From contig NC_088779.1 in the NCBI RefSeq assembly GCF_954871325.1, positions 761,121-825,120 on the forward strand: a stretch of 64,000 nucleotides of DNA. The letters run 5' to 3'. The translations under genes and the position numbers were made by a program. This DNA comes from Gordionus sp. m RMFG-2023. Taxonomy: Eukaryota; Nematomorpha; Gordioida; Chordodea; Parachordodidae. The notes beneath the pieces are model-generated. The model was not told the origin of the DNA. It saw only the letters and a program-made list of their open reading frames with translations, and searched no databases. Shown here piece after piece: positions 31,101 to 42,200 of this stretch (within the stretch, counting starts at the first letter, position 1; every line of letters starts with the position of its first letter).

Positions 31101-32934
31101 TTAAAAAAACAATATCATATTCGCTTTTAGATATAATAGTTTATTATTCGTGCTAGGAAATTATCATCAATAAAACCTATTTTGATAGCATAGTTAGATC
31201 TAATAAACAGCAAATACGTTTAGAATTCACATAAGATTAGGTATTTCGAACATGATAGAATATATTTCCGATTAAATCCTATTTTTAGATTTTTTTAAAA
31301 AACGTGCCCAAAAAATGATTTAAAATTGTAAAAATAACAAAAAACACATATGAAAAGAAGTAATTATAAATAATTATATTACGCTCAAATGTTCGCGACA
31401 AAATTTACTAAATATTTCAGAAGTATGTTTTTTTTAATTAAAACAGTCGCAGTAAAATACTCAGTGACGTTAACATATATACGCATACCTGAATGGGTAA
31501 GAGATGGCCACCATCTCGTTGAGCGATAGAATGACGAAGATGGAATAACTCCAAGCTAGCAACGGTTTAGTCAGAGGGTTATGAAAATGGGTGATGTAAG
31601 TTATCCAAGCTTTGCTAGCCCAAACCTGATGCTTTTTGTAATCTCCGTAGACCTGCATGATGGGTGCTACAGCTATGGAGAGAACGTAGAAAAAATTGAC
31701 CGTGAAAAATACTCTCATCAAAAATTCTCCAGTGTTGTATCTTTGAGCGTACCCCTGTGGCGGCGGCTGTTTAGTTTTTTCGCGAAATTATTAGCGATAC
31801 CATCCTCGAGGGAAGCCCCCAAATAATCCGATTTCAAAATTGAGCTGTAAATTAGTTTTATTTTATTTTAGAATATAAAAGGTAAATTTTACCCCTAATA
31901 TAACAAATAGAAAAAAAAATTAAACTCGGCCATTAAATGTCTGATCAAACTTTCTGTTGCTACATAATCTATCTAAAGAGATAGGAGGGAGCCGGGGCTG
32001 GATAACAGGTGAAATATAAGGGCTGTCAGTTAGAACGTTCTAACTCTAAGATTTTAAAGGTTAAAATTTGGAATATTAAGAACAACTAAAAATTCTGAAA
32101 AGGAGAAAATTCCTTGCATACTTATCTAGGGAGTCAACAAATAAATAACGCTAAATAATTTTTTATTTAAATTTTTTTTTCAATTATGATTTGGGGCTTT
32201 AAAGAATATTTAGCAATATATTAATAATTTTATACCTAAATATTCATTGTATATTTGCAACCATATAACTTATATTTTACAAAATTTGTGACTTATCTCA
32301 AATTTAAAAAAAAATTACATTAATATATACTTATCATTTTTCTAATCCTTTTTTTTTTATTAGAATCCGAGTTTCTTTAGAAACTGAGAGCTGCAAACTA
32401 GCGCAAAATAATTATAAACCACAAGCATCTGTTTAACCAGGAGGGAGAGAGTGTGTGTATTTTTTACGCAAACTATATCTTGCTAGGTGTTGGCATGTAA
32501 GCTGTAGTTCATATTCACGTTTTATAGATGAAGTTATAATAATAATATTTTTTTAAAAAAATATATAACCTATCATTCCTCGATCTCCTAATTTCTCCTT
32601 TTCCGGCGCCATTAACCGAAAACGAAGATCCCTGAGGCCTTCCAGGATAGCGTTTCTTTCTCATATTTTTACCCATTTGGGCTAAGTAGTCGAGCCAATA
32701 CGTAAACCAATAAGGATCCTCCGTGTTATTGGAAGAGACGTAGGCTCCCAAGAAGTTCCCTACGAGCCCCATAGACAGAAAGATCGGCGACAGTAACTGG
32801 TAGACGAATCGAGCTTTTGGCAATATGGTATAGATATCGCTAGAAGAAGAAGCATTTATCCAACAAGGGAATTGGGTTAGGGAATCTTCGGGTAAAACGG
32901 AAAGTATGAAGTAGATCTCGGAGTCATTCAGCAT
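28159..32934 (-). CDS. Rhodopsin-like GPCR with degenerate DRY motif
   Basis: Seven-helix plasma-membrane receptor, four exons: 32934-32570, about 31740-31489, 29656-29236, about 28950-28159; about 609 aa. TM1 (about 43-66) has the GN signature (GLVGNFLG). TM2 is about 129-154. TM3 ends NEMVAISYPFR, where families have E/DRY-AI-HP-R: acidic residue and downstream P and R are kept, but Arg is Met. TM4 is about 219-237, TM5 about 323-340, TM6 about 530-550 with its Pro, TM7 ends LLNPTYR (NPxxY). Loops are odd: about 60 basic residues between TM1 and TM2, and about 180 Ser-rich residues between TM5 and TM6. Phases agree at the R206 and residue-346 junctions. The acceptor of exon 2 is weak: 41 open codons in another frame lie directly upstream of it, so this junction may be wrong or damaged. 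An N-glycosylation site (NASS) lies before TM1. It is most like peptide-type receptors; the ligand is unknown. Confidence 0.75.
30010..31000. repeat. Unclassified dispersed repeat, longest copy
   Basis: The 5' half matches 16330-16790 and the 3' half matches 24795-25010, so it is a dispersed element of at least 0.9 kb. It lies in the intron between GPCR exons 2 and 3. The open frames over it are short and interrupted. No reverse transcriptase or transposase motif was recognised. Confidence 0.55.
31230..31311. mobile_element. M5 palindromic element, partial copy
   Basis: Matches the complement of about 8685-8762: AGGTATTTCGAACATGATAG, AATATATTTCCG and AAATCCTATTTTTAGATTTT blocks in order. It lies in the second intron of the GPCR. 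Confidence 0.5.
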
Positions 32935-33187
32935 GATAAATATTTTCTAGGAAAAGTGTACATGGAATATTCCTGAAGAACAACTGTTCATTATATATTC
33001 TCATTTCAAGGGTAAAAAAAATAAATAAGTTTTAATCTAATTCAGATTTTATGTATGTTTTTCAAATTTTATTAGGTAAAAACAAACCCAATAAAAAACA
33101 AATAATTATCGATTTGAGATTTTGAGAGTAGAAATAATTATTATAATTGAAGATTGGAATTTTCTCGTTTAAATTGTAGAGAATCTT

Positions 33188-33220
<33 letters not shown>

Positions 33221-34235
33221 ATATTTATTACAATAGAATTAAAATATCATCAGGTCCTGTTAATACTTGCTTTATATTTGGTAGTTATATATTATAATGA
33301 TTATCGAAAAAAAACCTTAAGCGGCGATAATATTAATAGGATGATTCAAAATTATTATTATCGTGATATAAAATCAATAAAATATTATTGGTATTATATG
33401 TATTATTATGTATAATATTATGACAGAAACGCAAGAATCAAAGAAATGCTATCCAAAAATAATATACGATAAAATAAGGTGAAAAACATTGGTTCTGGAA
33501 AAATTTAATTTGTAGAATTTAAGATGTTAAAAAAATGAAAAATATTTTAGATCCTTTTAATATAATATAAAATTAAATTAAAGATAGTAATATTTTATTT
33601 GAAAATATAAAAAAAACGCTCGCTCTATAAAAGCGGAATAATTTGTGACTAAATGATCCCAAAAGACGCGGTTATTTTTTTTTTTAAAAAAAAATAAATT
33701 CCAAGGGGTTCTGATGAAATGGCTCTTAATTTTGCCGCCAATAATTTTTTTTAAAAAAAATTTTCAACTTCCGCTCGACATATTGTCCAATGGGAAGAGA
33801 ATAACGATTGTAAACATAATTTGTCATTTGTTAATTTAGAATTTTTTTTTCTTCTCTCTCTCTTTAGCAATATCAGCTGGATTAGAATTTAAATTTTTTT
33901 TTGGAAAATGAAGAGACGCATATGTTCGTTTTTTTCCCCAAAAAAAATAGAATTATTGGTTAAATTAGGTTCATCGAATAAGTACCCAAAGTTTATTTGA
34001 TAAGATCTTCTAAGATCTTGTCTTCCACTTAGTTCCTATCACTCGCTAAACCTAAATCGTTTGTTATATTTCCGAATCCGCTCCGTAGATCTTCTTCTAC
34101 AATCGCATACCTCTATAACGTTTTCTTTATAAAAAAAATATTTATGCGACATATCCCTCACATTTCCCTTTTTGTGACTTTATTTTTATATACTTAAAAA
34201 AACAACTAAAAATGGGAATTAATAATAAATAGAAG

Positions 34236-34300
34236 AGGTGAAGTGGCCTAGTCAGCGCATAGGGCCCATCAGTGCTTGGATCTTTAAATCTAAATTGTCT
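34236..34300 (+). mobile_element. Possible degenerate tRNA-derived SINE head
   Basis: TGGCCTAGTCAGCGCA resembles a pol III A box in tRNA context. The expected B box is only weakly represented (TTGGATCTTTAAATC). It has no recognisable tail. Confidence 0.3.
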
Positions 34301-34495
34301 AAAATTAACATCCATTATTATATAATCATTTGAAGTAGTAAATACTTTAAAATAGTTCTTAATATGATTAAATACAATATGGTGACTTAACTATAATTTT
34401 CATATAGATGTAAGTTAAAAAAAAATAATTTCAATACAGTTAAATTAGGGAATGAGAAAAAAAAAATAGTCATTGTTTATCAATTTAGATGCACG

Positions 34496-34570
34496 TAGTG
34501 TTGTTAATTTGGGTTAGATTTTTAAAATCCCGTTTAAGATTTTAGCCATATATTTTTTTTGATAACACTA
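34496..34570. mobile_element. M1 MITE, 75-bp deletion derivative
   Basis: Runs TAGTGTTGTTAA to GATAACACTA, with flanks GATGCACG (34488-34495) and GATGCACA (34571-34578): an 8-bp duplication with one mismatch. Most of the palindromic interior is deleted. It shows that the termini alone define the mobile unit. Confidence 0.8.
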
Positions 34571-35707
34571 GATGCACATTCATGCAGTGTGGCTGAGCTA
34601 TGGAACGAGTCGACTGGACAATAAAAAACATTTACCCTGCCTGAAAATTATAATTATTTTACATCTTCTAGATAGATTGAATTAGTACTCATCATTTGAG
34701 TGAAGAAAATATATTAGAACTGCAGGCGAACCATTATAATGCTTTCGAGGCTTATCGCCAACTTATAAAAAAAATGCGTTATTATTATATTCTAGCTAGA
34801 AAAATTTTTAGAGTTTAATAAATTGAAATATATTGTTAATAATCTGAGATGTTTCCTATAATTAAATAATTTTTATAAGAATTTAAGATTCTCCTTTTTC
34901 CCTTTTGCCAGCAAGGTAAAAAGATAATAAAAACAAAATGACGGAAAAAAATCAAAAAGTTATGAATGTGAATGTGAATAAGAATATAAGCGTATAATCT
35001 TGGACGAGAATGAACAGCAAGAATTTAACCGTTTAGACAGAATCTTTGTTCTTAAATATATATTAGTGATTTATTACAATTATAAGGTTCCAACTTTATT
35101 TTTGATCGAAATTGAGATAGGGGGTAAGATAATATTCATTCAGAATCGTATCAATTGTTATCTATTTAATATTAAAATATAATTAAATCAATTTCTATTT
35201 ATTCAAAGTAACGAGAATTATTTATTTATTTGAGTATGGGGGGGGGGGGAGAGGAGTGAATTTATTTCGGGTATTTGGATCAGAAATTGCGGATATCATG
35301 CGGATACGACCAGAAAGTTGATATTTCATAAATTAGATAATAAATAAAAACAACATGTAATATACGAATATATCGTAACAAAATATAAAAAATGGCCAGA
35401 ATCTTATTATAGGTAATATCAAATCAATTCATAATTTATGTAAGGAATATTAGGCATAATTTGGGTAATATTAATGATAATAATTTAACGAATATTAAAG
35501 TCTATTTATATAATCTATATCCTTTTTTATTCTTGCTTCTAAGTTCTCAGGCATCGTTTACAAGTAAGCGTGATTCGTTCACGTGATACGAAATTATTCG
35601 CTAAGTGATAACGTTATTTCAAATTTCGTTTTCTATTGGAAAAAAAAATAAGGAATGACGATCAACTTTTAAAATATCATTTAAATATCTTATATAGAGA
35701 AGGTAAT

Positions 35708-35925
35708 CGCCGGGGTGGCCTAATGGGTTAGATGTATGCTTGGAAACAGAAGGATAAAGAGGACGCAGGTTCAATCCTGGGAGCATGATGACTGATGTGT
35801 AAAGACATATGGTAAGATGAATTTCGGAGCTTAGAGATGACACCTCGGTCACCGACAGGCCTGGACAGCCGGGTGCTAAGGATACCTGTCCAATAAACAA
35901 AATGTCATAGAGTAGAGAGTTAATT
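35708..35925 (+). mobile_element. tRNA-derived SINE
   Basis: Pol III box A TGGCCTAATGG (35716-35726) and box B GGTTCAATCC (35768-35777) are separated by about 41 bp, as in a tRNA. The downstream body is GC-richer than its surroundings, including GACAGGCCTGGACAGCCGGG. It is not a functional tRNA gene because transcription would run on into a 150-bp non-tRNA body. The exact 3' end is uncertain and no clear target duplication was found. Confidence 0.7.
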
Positions 35926-37928
35926 ATATAGAAATAAAAGTACATTAAAAATTTGTTTTTTTCTTCTGAAGATCTGGTTTACGAGGGACCCGGGACAAAA
36001 AACTCTTAGCAAAATGAGACTATTTGAGGTTAAAATAATGAATTTTATTTTTAAAAAAGATATAAATTATTACTTAAATATGCTTAATAATTACCCAATT
36101 CTATCATTTGTTACAAATTATTTCTTTCTAATTTACTATTATATATTACATAAATAAATATTACCTATTTCTTGTTCAAAACTGCTTATTTGCGAATCTC
36201 ATTTTAAAAAAAAATAGAGAACCTAAGTGTTATTTTATATGATATTTTTTTAAAAGCTGAGATAAATTTGGGGTTTTTTATCTTCATCCCGGTCCATTGC
36301 ACCGTCCTGTTTGGGAAGAGGGGGCTAAGAATACATCTCATTATCAAAAAAAAAAGATTTTAGGTGACGCCGCCAAAATTTTTTATATACTTTGTGTAAT
36401 GTTAATTTATTATTTTCTATTCAGAAAAAAAACTCCTAGTGGCAGGGGGGAGGGGATAAAGATAGAACTAAAATTTTGGGCCCATGTTAATTTCAATAAT
36501 GGCATTTTGATTGGGACATTCCTTTTTACCCCCCTCCCCTATAGATATGTCAATGATTCTACCTATAAAAAATATTGAATAAGGAAAAATATGGTTAAAA
36601 GAGGTTTAGAAATTTTATTTGTGATATTTTATTTATTGGATTTAGCATATCAAATAAATGAACATATTATGCAAGGTAAAGTAATTATTAAAAATATAAA
36701 AATTGGGTCAAATTTAGATGAAAATATATATATTATGATTTTCCGATTGTATTCGTCATCATCGGTACGTATTTATTTATTTTAAATATCAAAAATAATA
36801 ATAAAAAAAATGTTAAATTTTTTTTATACCAGAACACGGTCGCCCAGCCTGAACGCGGGTAGGGTCTAATATTTATTAATAAAATTGAGCCTAGCTGTGC
36901 TTATATTTTTAAGTAATAAATTATTCAATTTTGAGAAATCAATTATTATATTATAAATATTTTGCAAGAAACAAGGCGCCAATTTCTTATATAAGTAGAA
37001 TATTGTTTTTATATTTATAAAAATATTCAATGATTCTACATTTAAATAATTTCCATGAAGTGGGGGGGGGGGTTAATTTTTATTATAATTTCGGACAAGG
37101 CTTTTTAGGATAAAATATAAATTTCGCCAAGATCGGGCCGAGCCGAAAAATATTTTTAAAAATAATTTCTTACGAGCAGGACTTAAAATATTATGCCCGA
37201 TGCACTAATATAACCTTTTATTATTATTCTCATTTTTTTAAATTAATAAATATTAGGCTTTTAATTATATATTTTTTAAGAGGTCTCTAACTAGTTAAAC
37301 CGGTTCAAAAATGATCCTTCCATCAATTTGGTAATATTTTTAATAATTACTACATTGCATCTTCATCAAAATCTTTATTGGTTGTGTAAAACAACCAACA
37401 TTATAAACTTTTAATTAACTTATTCATTACGCATTATATTAACTTTTTTTAAAAAATAGGCAATAGTGATTGTGCTCCTGTCTATTTTTAAGCATTCAAA
37501 TTGGCTGTATCGAATGCCATTAACCGAATGCACACTTATTTTACAACGCCTTTTATATCGCTTTTTACGTAATGTGATTAAGTGTTAAAAAGTACAAATC
37601 CGTGATTATTATAAAATATAAAAGCACAATATGCGATGAAAAGGAAGATCATTTTACTTATAGATTAATTTGTATAATTGAACTTTTCCATTTTGCCTTA
37701 TAATTTTAATATTTAATTATTTTTAATAACGATAATTATAATTTAATTTAACCCCATGATACAATGTTATTATTGTCTGGATATATAAAATTAAGAAAAG
37801 AACTTCTTACTAACATGGTCGACTCCTCGTTATTTTGTTTTTAAGTTCTACCATTACTTTAGACACCTAACTTCCTTAAAGATGATAAAAGTCACACTCC
37901 AAATCCCGGCTCTCTATCCTGCCAACTA

Positions 37929-38136
37929 CCGTTTTTAAAAACCTCATTTGTGGTTGATTTTAAAAAATGGCCCGATTAAGATTAGCTAAAAATAAAATTG
38001 TGTAAGCCATAAGATTTGGGGAATAGAAACCCAAACCTTTCTGATATCTATGAGCAAAATAGCATATTCATTTGGTTATAATATTAATAGAGCCGTTTTT
38101 AAAAATCGACTGCAATTGGACTTTTCAACACCACTA
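37929..38136. mobile_element. M1 MITE, diverged
   Basis: Keeps the GATTTTAAAAAATGGC, GAGCAAAAT and AGAGCCGTTTTTAAAAATCG blocks and ends TTCAACACCACTA. It is less palindromic than other copies. Confidence 0.6.
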
Positions 38137-39233
38137 CTGCTAACGATACGTCCCCATCTCTGAACCCCTCGCCTATTACCCTTGAGCTAGTTGGCGTTCT
38201 AAAGAATATAACAAATATCTCCATTCTCAATTAACCAATATTATTTATCTTTATGATAAAAATGACTTTAAAACTTAATCATCTATTAGATAATTCTCTC
38301 TTAACCGGTTTTCCATAATGTATAATAATATTTATCATTTTTCAAGCAATATTTCTAAATGGCACATTTCAAATTTGGGATTATTGCATATAATAAATTC
38401 GCATTTAAACGGTATCAATTATATTTACGATAACCACTCTTATACATTTGGAAATAGAAAAGATTAATCGTCGATCCCATGGTTTAGTGTCCTGGAAAAT
38501 AGCAAATTTTTCAATTTTTACATTTAAAATAGCATTGTCTATTCGTAAATTTTTAGGATTCAATTTCACGCTTATTTAAATAGAATTACTGATTGATTTC
38601 ATATAAAATTAATGGGGGGAGGGGGGTTATTAGATTTCGTTAAAAAATTATTGTAAAAGAAAATAAATTCCAACTAATAATTCCTTATGAGGGAAAGGTT
38701 TTTAGTCCCCCCCCCTCCAATATCCTATCTATCCTATTGCCTGATGAACCATATAATTTTTACCTATTATATGAAATTTTATTGTATAATGTATTTATGA
38801 CGATTTTAAGATAATTTCATAAAATAAATAAATATATTTAATCAGTATATAAACGAGGAATAATAATAAATTACACTCTATTAGACTAGACCGCAATCAA
38901 TCATATTTCATATTTATTAATTTTTTATTAAATATTTTTTAATCAAATATAATTTTTATTTTATTTATCATTTTTATTTGAATAGCTTCTTCATTTGATT
39001 GAGTTTTTTCCAAGAAAGGTAATACGATTTTTTTTGATATATATCAAAATGTTCTTCAATATTCTCAAGGATAATTTTTTTTAAAATTATATTTTAAAAA
39101 GTTTTGCCATTTTCCTATTTTTTTAAATCAAAGCAACTAGGTATATTGATATTTATAAACCTTATTAGCTAATAGGTCATATATATTTATATAGTTTTAA
39201 TAAAGGACACAAAAGAGACTGGTAGATTGTTGT

Positions 39234-42200
39234 ATGAGTCATAAATTACCCAAACCATCATTATCTGGACAAAGAATAAAAACTCGCAAAAGAGGTATCA
39301 TGTTTACATAATGTCATCAGATATATTATGTTAAAAAAATTAGATGAAAAGGAGAAATATGAGCCAAATCTTTTCCGAGATAATATTGTATTCTTTCTCA
39401 ACCAATGTGATGATCTTGAAAAGGCATATAAATATTTAGATGGAGCTGGATCAAAACTAGACTATCACAGATATGGAGAAACCTTATTTGACATTTTGAT
39501 CACTGGTGCCATATTAGGTTAAAATTAAAAAGTTTTATTATTTAATATGAAAATATATTTGGTAATTAATGATGAAAACATCTACATTTATAAGCTTTAG
39601 ATTACAATAACACTCAATTAAAAATGTATAAAATCTTTACTATTTTAAAATATTAATAATCCATTATTTTACATTAATAATCTTCATTTAGCACCTGGGG
39701 GAAGCTTAGTAATTGATCCTGAATTGGGGATATGTAAAATATCTGTTTTTGAATATCCCAATAATGATGAGCAATACAAAGCTTTGGCACAAGTAATTTT
39801 TTTAAAAAAATTTATAGATTTTATAATCACTCTGCATGGATAAAAAATAATTGGCCAACATTAAATTAAAAAAATGAATCTACAATTTCTAAATATTTAG
39901 AAAATAAAATGTTATTTTTTCTCAACATCTATTTTTACTTAAAGGTTTTTTTTGAGGAATTAATTTTATTATGAAAAAATAAACGTATTATAAAATAAGT
40001 TCTGCCTGGCTTATTATATTCAATGGTTGCTTTAAAATACAATTTAGCAAAAAGACATATTAAATTTTATTGGATTTCTCCACAAAAAAATATAAAGAAT
40101 TATTATGTTCAGGTTTTCACAACTTGTTTATTAATTTTCAATATAGATTTAATTGTTAATGGTGAATTAAAATTTAATAACTAAATTTATTTATTTTTAA
40201 ACTAGGGGAACAAAATTTTTTTAGGGGGGGGGAAGAGGGGGGCTGGGTTCTCCGTAGTTATGGCCCTGATAGTTCATAAAAAAGTTTCTATCCAATTGAA
40301 CCTTTAAGAAATTAATATTTTAAATCAATTTGAAATGATCTAAATTAACAGCATTTTTTTAAAAAAAAAATAACATTTAATAGTAAAGGTCAAAGTTGTT
40401 AAAGGATCTCTAGATCCTGTATTTCGATATTAAAAAGTCGTATCTGTATCTAGATAGATTTTTGATTAAAATATCGGTATTGAGATATTATTTTAGACCA
40501 TGTTTCTGTGTCTAGATCCATTTAAAAAGTAACAACTCTGGTAAAGGTGCTAGTGTTGTTAGACAGCTCATTTTGAGCCGATTTTTAAAAACGGCTAATT
40601 AAATATTTTACCCAAAGAAATATCGCCTAAGGCTCCAGATTTCGTTAATAAATGTCTAGACCTTTGTGCCATATATGAGCAAAATCTACGGACTTGAGCA
40701 ATATTTTTCTAAATAAAATATTGAGTTAGCCGTTGTTAAATATCGGCTCAAACTGAGCCATTTAACAACACCGGAGTTGTTAAAAAATCTAGATACAAGT
40801 ATCTAGATATAAAAATGTGGTATCTGTATCTAGATAGATTTTTAATTAAAATATCTGTATCTAGATATTATTGTAGACAATGTCAGTGACCCCTACACTT
40901 TTTGAGGGATAGAAGCAGAATACCCCCCTAAAGTACCCCCCCCCCCCCATTGTAAATTATTTTTTGACACCAATAAATTTCAAAAATAATTTTTATTGCA
41001 TCAATATTAATATAATATAAATATAATGTAAAAAATATATGCTTTAAAAATATTATTTTTAAATTAATAATTTAGATAAATTAGGGGAAGAGAAAGCAAA
41101 AGAATTTATAATTTCATCAATATTTAATTGTTTAAATAAATTATTTTCCATTGATAAAATGGTTAAATTATTAAGAAATGGATCTTTCATGACACTACGA
41201 AGTCTTGTTTTAATTAGTTTAATTTTACTCATGACCCTTTCGGCAGTACATGATGTAGTAGGAATAGTTAATAAATATTTATATATAATTGTTAAATTTG
41301 GGAAAGCAGAAAAATTTATAAGCAGACGATAAGGTAAAATAAATGAATAATTTCTCCAGTCTGAATCATTCATCTCAGAATTATTATCATCATCAGAAGA
41401 AGCTAAATAATGTATTAGTAAAAATATTTTAATTAAATAAATTTACAATTCTCTGAATCTGACAAATCTTCTTTAACCACTAGGTCACAAGGAATAATTA
41501 CGTCCCCCGTTTTAGCCATTTTATAAATATTTCTAAACATCAACATTTCCTCAAAAACTTGACATGCATTTAATTGATAAAATTCACAGATATCCTTGAT
41601 ATCATCTTTAACAATTGCCTTTTCCGCCATTCCCTTTGGGGTAAAAAATGATGTTTGACTCAAAAATTTTATCGATTCATTGTTAAATCTTTTACTAAAC
41701 TGCATGATAATTAAATCAAGTGCAGCATAAAACACACTGATTTTAAAGCTAAAATAAAATATTATATTTAATGATGAAAGTATATATATACCTCTCCTTT
41801 TTGGATTGTAATGTTTGAAGTCTTGAACTTTCAAAATCAAAAGGTAAATTTCTCTTCTTCATAAAATCTTGGGCCTTTGAAAAGACATCCAAAAATTCAG
41901 TGTTATTATCTATTTTAGGATTATAAAATAATAAAAGATAATAATTTAAATTATACTTCTCATATTAATCAGGCAATCTTTTGCAAATTGAATTTGATTT
42001 ATTGCAAACCCTATATCCTTCGAAATGGTTTGCAATTTTGTACAAGCCAAGCTTGTTATCAACAATATTTTATCCAAAACACATAGTGATAAAATAAAAT
42101 CAAATTTTTCTATTCTATAGACTATAGCACTAGCCATAGTGGAAGTGGCATGATCTTCAGAATCCTTTAAATTTGCCAAAGCTGCCCTCAAAGCATCATA

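Larger units (their letters stand above)
32935..39233. other. Intergenic region with SINE and MITE remnants
   Basis: Between the divergently oriented GPCR and 5MP genes. It holds an AT dinucleotide tract at 33188-33213, a possible SINE head at 34236-34300, a short M1 MITE (34496-34570), a SINE (35708-35925) and an M1 copy at 37929-38136. Possible orphan exons near 35.0 and 36.6 kb were not strong enough to annotate. G and C homopolymers (for example 35239-35248) recur. Confidence 0.6.

Noticed and set aside
35000-35182. Possible exon with ILDENEQQEFNRLDRIF
   Set aside because: Coding-like for about 20 residues only. The upstream ATG frame ends at a stop one base out of register and no partner exon was found.
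35708-35787. tRNA gene
   Set aside because: Boxes A and B are good, but the sequence continues into a SINE body and a proper acceptor stem is not evident.
36591-36785. Possible exon ending at a strong GTACGT donor near 36775
   Set aside because: AT-rich composition, no recognised protein and no compatible exon on either side.
32935-39233. Gene desert possibly hiding a novel system
   Set aside because: Read on both strands. Only SINE and MITE pieces and AT-rich sequence are visible, with no cluster of related frames.
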